A stretch of DNA of 64,000 nt from Odiellus spinosus. Its lineage: Eukaryota > Arthropoda > Arachnida > Opiliones > Phalangiidae. Under the pieces are notes generated by a model. The model did not search any database. It was not told the DNA's origin and worked only from the letters and a program-made list of their open reading frames with translations. This document shows, piece after piece, positions 61,688 through 64,000 of the stretch. The DNA lies in assembly GCA_963920705.1 (NCBI GenBank), contig OY987228.1, positions 16,934,565 to 16,998,564 on the forward strand, read 5' to 3'. The stretch's first letter is position 1; the number at the start of each line of letters is the position of its first letter. The position numbers were made by a program, and so were the translations under genes.

Positions 61688-64000
61688 CCTGTAGAATTCT
61701 GAAAAATCAAATCGAATTTAAGTTTTTAATTAAGACCGTTCCATTTAATAAAAATGTACGTTATTTATATTGGTAGCTTATTTTTAATTAGGCTTTGATA
61801 ATCTTCTCATATGATCAGAATTAGGACATAATTAGAAGTTTAAATAATAACTTATCTACTGGAATTCACAGCACCTTCTAAAAAATAAGATAATTACATG
61901 CGTGTTAAATCTAAAACGGGTAATATATATAGACAGTTAATTATTTCTAACCTTTTTTAAGTTGTAAACTTAACAACTATAACCTAGTAAATCGGTGGAT
62001 ATTAGTATTTAGCTCTCTAATTTAGACCACACACCAATATATGTCTCAGGTCGTTAAAGTTTTTGCTTTTAGGAGAGTAATGCGGGGTAATATAGAGCCT
62101 GGGAGGGATTTTAGTAAGTTACTGTAAATAATTAAAGGGCAAGACACGAGTAAAATTTTGTTTTTCCTGTAGTGTTAATTGTCATAAATTCAACAAAAGT
62201 TTAAATGAATCTTGCAACTTAAAGAATATTATTAAAATTAATTTATATCGTCGTGGTTAAGTTAAATAATATCATTTAAAAACATTTTAGGGGAGCTTTC
62301 GAACGTATTAGTCCTTTTTCAGTTCAGTACACCGATTACGTGGAGTAATCAGCCCCTCGTGGTTAAGTTCAAATTTTTATAAAATTTTAATTTTATCAGA
62401 AGTTCATTTCCCCACCCGAAGTTTTATTGCCATCGAAAATGCGTGCGAGAGAGTTGACCTTTAAGAAAAAAAACTAAAAGAGGGAGAATATAACTGGTCG
62501 TTTTCATCACGCTAATAACGTTAACAGTAGTTTTTCCGTTGGTAATTATTCCCCAGAGTTCTATCAAGGCGGCCGGGAGAGATTACTTTTAACTGTCTCG
62601 GACTATTTCCCAAAAGCAGTTAATGGTTCATTCGTCGGCACTTTGAAGAAGCGGCCCCGCGCTACAACATTTAGAGTAAAAGAGCTAAGCTACTATCCTC
62701 GACGTTTGATTCAAATATTACTGCCACATCAACTTAGCCAAATTAGGAGCGCTGGCTCGAGCCTCACTGGCGAAGATGGAGCCTACATTTTTATTTTTAG
62801 ATTAAGAGTGAGAGAGTTGCACCCCCAGTAATTTTCAACTTAATTTTCTAGCGATAATTACAAAACGCTCCTTTCCCCATCTTCTACCAGTACCTTGTAT
62901 CGATTCTTTTTTTTTTAACATCCTAAATATATATTTTCGTTAAGGGGCTAAGAAAGTAATTTTCTTTTTTTTTAGTTCATAGATACGTACATTTTTATAA
63001 TTAAAGAAAATCCCTTGAGGGGTCGGAAAGCTTAGTTCTTAACGAAAAGAAAATTTCAGATTTTTCTCCAAACATTTAATTAGAAAAAAAGGTTGTTATA
63101 TATTCTTAATTTCGCTTCAGGTAAAATACCATTTTTTTATATTTTTAATTGAAACTATACAAAGTTTTAATTGGAGAAGGTGCTGCATCGCTCGTTGGTT
63201 AAATCGCGGGGCAAGGTGATGTACCCTCTTGTAAAAAAAGACCATGCAGAATATGTAGACAAACTAATTTGGATAACAACGGAGTCAAGCTAGAACTTTA
63301 AGAAATAATTAGCGTAACTACTTTTTAAAGTAGTTTTGTTTGTAAAAAAATGTTCCGTTAGATTGGGCGTTCATAAATAAAGCTTTTTACTCTACGTGTA
63401 ACACATTTAAGGGTGATTTTTAGGATGATGAGCGCGTTCTTACAACCCTAGTGTAATTTTGCTCAACGTTGAATTTTTTTTTGGCACGGTCATTCCGAAA
63501 ATAACTTCAAAACTTTAGCTCCAAGTTTCCCTTTAATCTTTCAATCATGTATTGTAATGATTTAAAATGCAGGATATATTTTCGAATGTTATTGAATTTC
63601 TCTTTGATAGATATCGAAAATCGACATTGGTATTTGCATACAATCACTATATAATATCACTAAATAGGAAAGATACCTCGCGTATAAGGTCTCACATTCT
63701 CTAGTGTAACATTGTATATAGTTTAACGTGCGTGATTAATTTTCCCACGAGAGAGGATATTCTATTTCAACGGGGTTTTTATCTTCCTTTTTCTTTCTTT
63801 CATTTCGGTGCATGTGCGTTGTGTTGAGGAAAACAATCGTAAAGCTAAGATTGAAACGAGGTTTTCAACCGCTTTTCTAGTCGCTATTTTTCTATAAATG
63901 GAAATAGAAGGAATGGGGAAATAAAAGAAATATCCGACCCTATATACAAGGTTTTAAAAAAGGCATTTTTCTCCATGCACCTCTCTTTTTCCTCCTTTGT
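61688..64000. other. Intronic stretch, no recognised gene
   Basis: AT-rich. A 13-bp direct repeat TCGTGGTTAAGTT occurs at 62251 and 62357, and a short hairpin AACTACTTT/AAAGTAGTT at 63316-63335. Nothing coding recognised. Confidence 0.6.

Larger units (their letters stand above)
54850..64000 (+). other. Downstream intron of the CELF gene (partial), at least 9.1 kb
   Basis: No sequence encoding the expected next exon (DRKLFVGM, then GCAFVKF) was seen to the end of the window. This stretch is AT-rich. Apart from a family A hairpin near 60.0 kb and a MITE at 61.3 kb it holds nothing I recognise. Confidence 0.7.

Noticed and set aside
62630-62660. TTCGTCGGCACTTTG, encoding FVGTL, reminiscent of the RRM2 start
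   Set aside because: The surrounding residues (SFVGTLKKRP) do not continue as an RRM and no acceptor AG fits the needed phase.

Overview
The window looks like 64 kb of deep intron from a protostome-like animal, plausibly an arthropod. It is AT-rich, not obviously CpG-depleted, full of TA, GA/CT and homopolymer tracts, and has no bacterial gene organisation. Almost all open frames are short, overlapping and unrelated to known families. The one coding segment I can identify is a 49-nt exon on the + strand at 54801-54849. It encodes MNRPIQVKPADSENRG, the end of the first RNA-recognition motif of CELF3-6/Bruno-3 type splicing and translation regulators. It has a good polypyrimidine tract and AG in front, and a GTATGT donor behind. 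I found no sequence resembling the exon expected before it (ending ..KTLPG) or after it (beginning EDRKLFVGM). The rest of the window is therefore best read as parts of two very large introns of this gene: at least 54.8 kb upstream and at least 9.1 kb downstream.

Layout: 0-15 kb holds a weak terminal-repeat element (522-806) and a long imperfect hairpin (4693-4830). 15-22 kb holds a 520-bp element with 27-bp inverted ends. 22-28 kb holds a 21-bp tandem repeat, a half copy of a TTAA-flanked foldback element, two CRE-type palindromes and a cluster of hairpin-family arms. 28-37 kb holds a full TTAA element and a GC-rich block with a canonical RFX X-box. 39.8-40.3 kb is a very homogeneous 20-bp AT minisatellite. 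41.7-46.1 kb is dense in foldback DNA: a 199-bp element, a 281-bp palindromic MITE with a target duplication, and an array of diverged hairpin units. 48.9-49.3 kb is another full TTAA element. 54.8 kb is the CELF exon. 60.0 and 61.3 kb carry a further hairpin-family copy and a 337-bp MITE.

The most notable unexplained structure is a dispersed foldback family (called family A here). It has arms of about 40-50 bases around a related loop and occurs as hairpins at 4.7, 26.8, 45.8 and 60.0 kb, with a partial copy at 42.0 kb and an apparent array at 45.56-46.11 kb. I saw no transposase, reverse transcriptase, tRNA, rRNA, snRNA or CRISPR sequence. All sequence comparisons were made by eye, so boundaries and match counts need alignment software to confirm.
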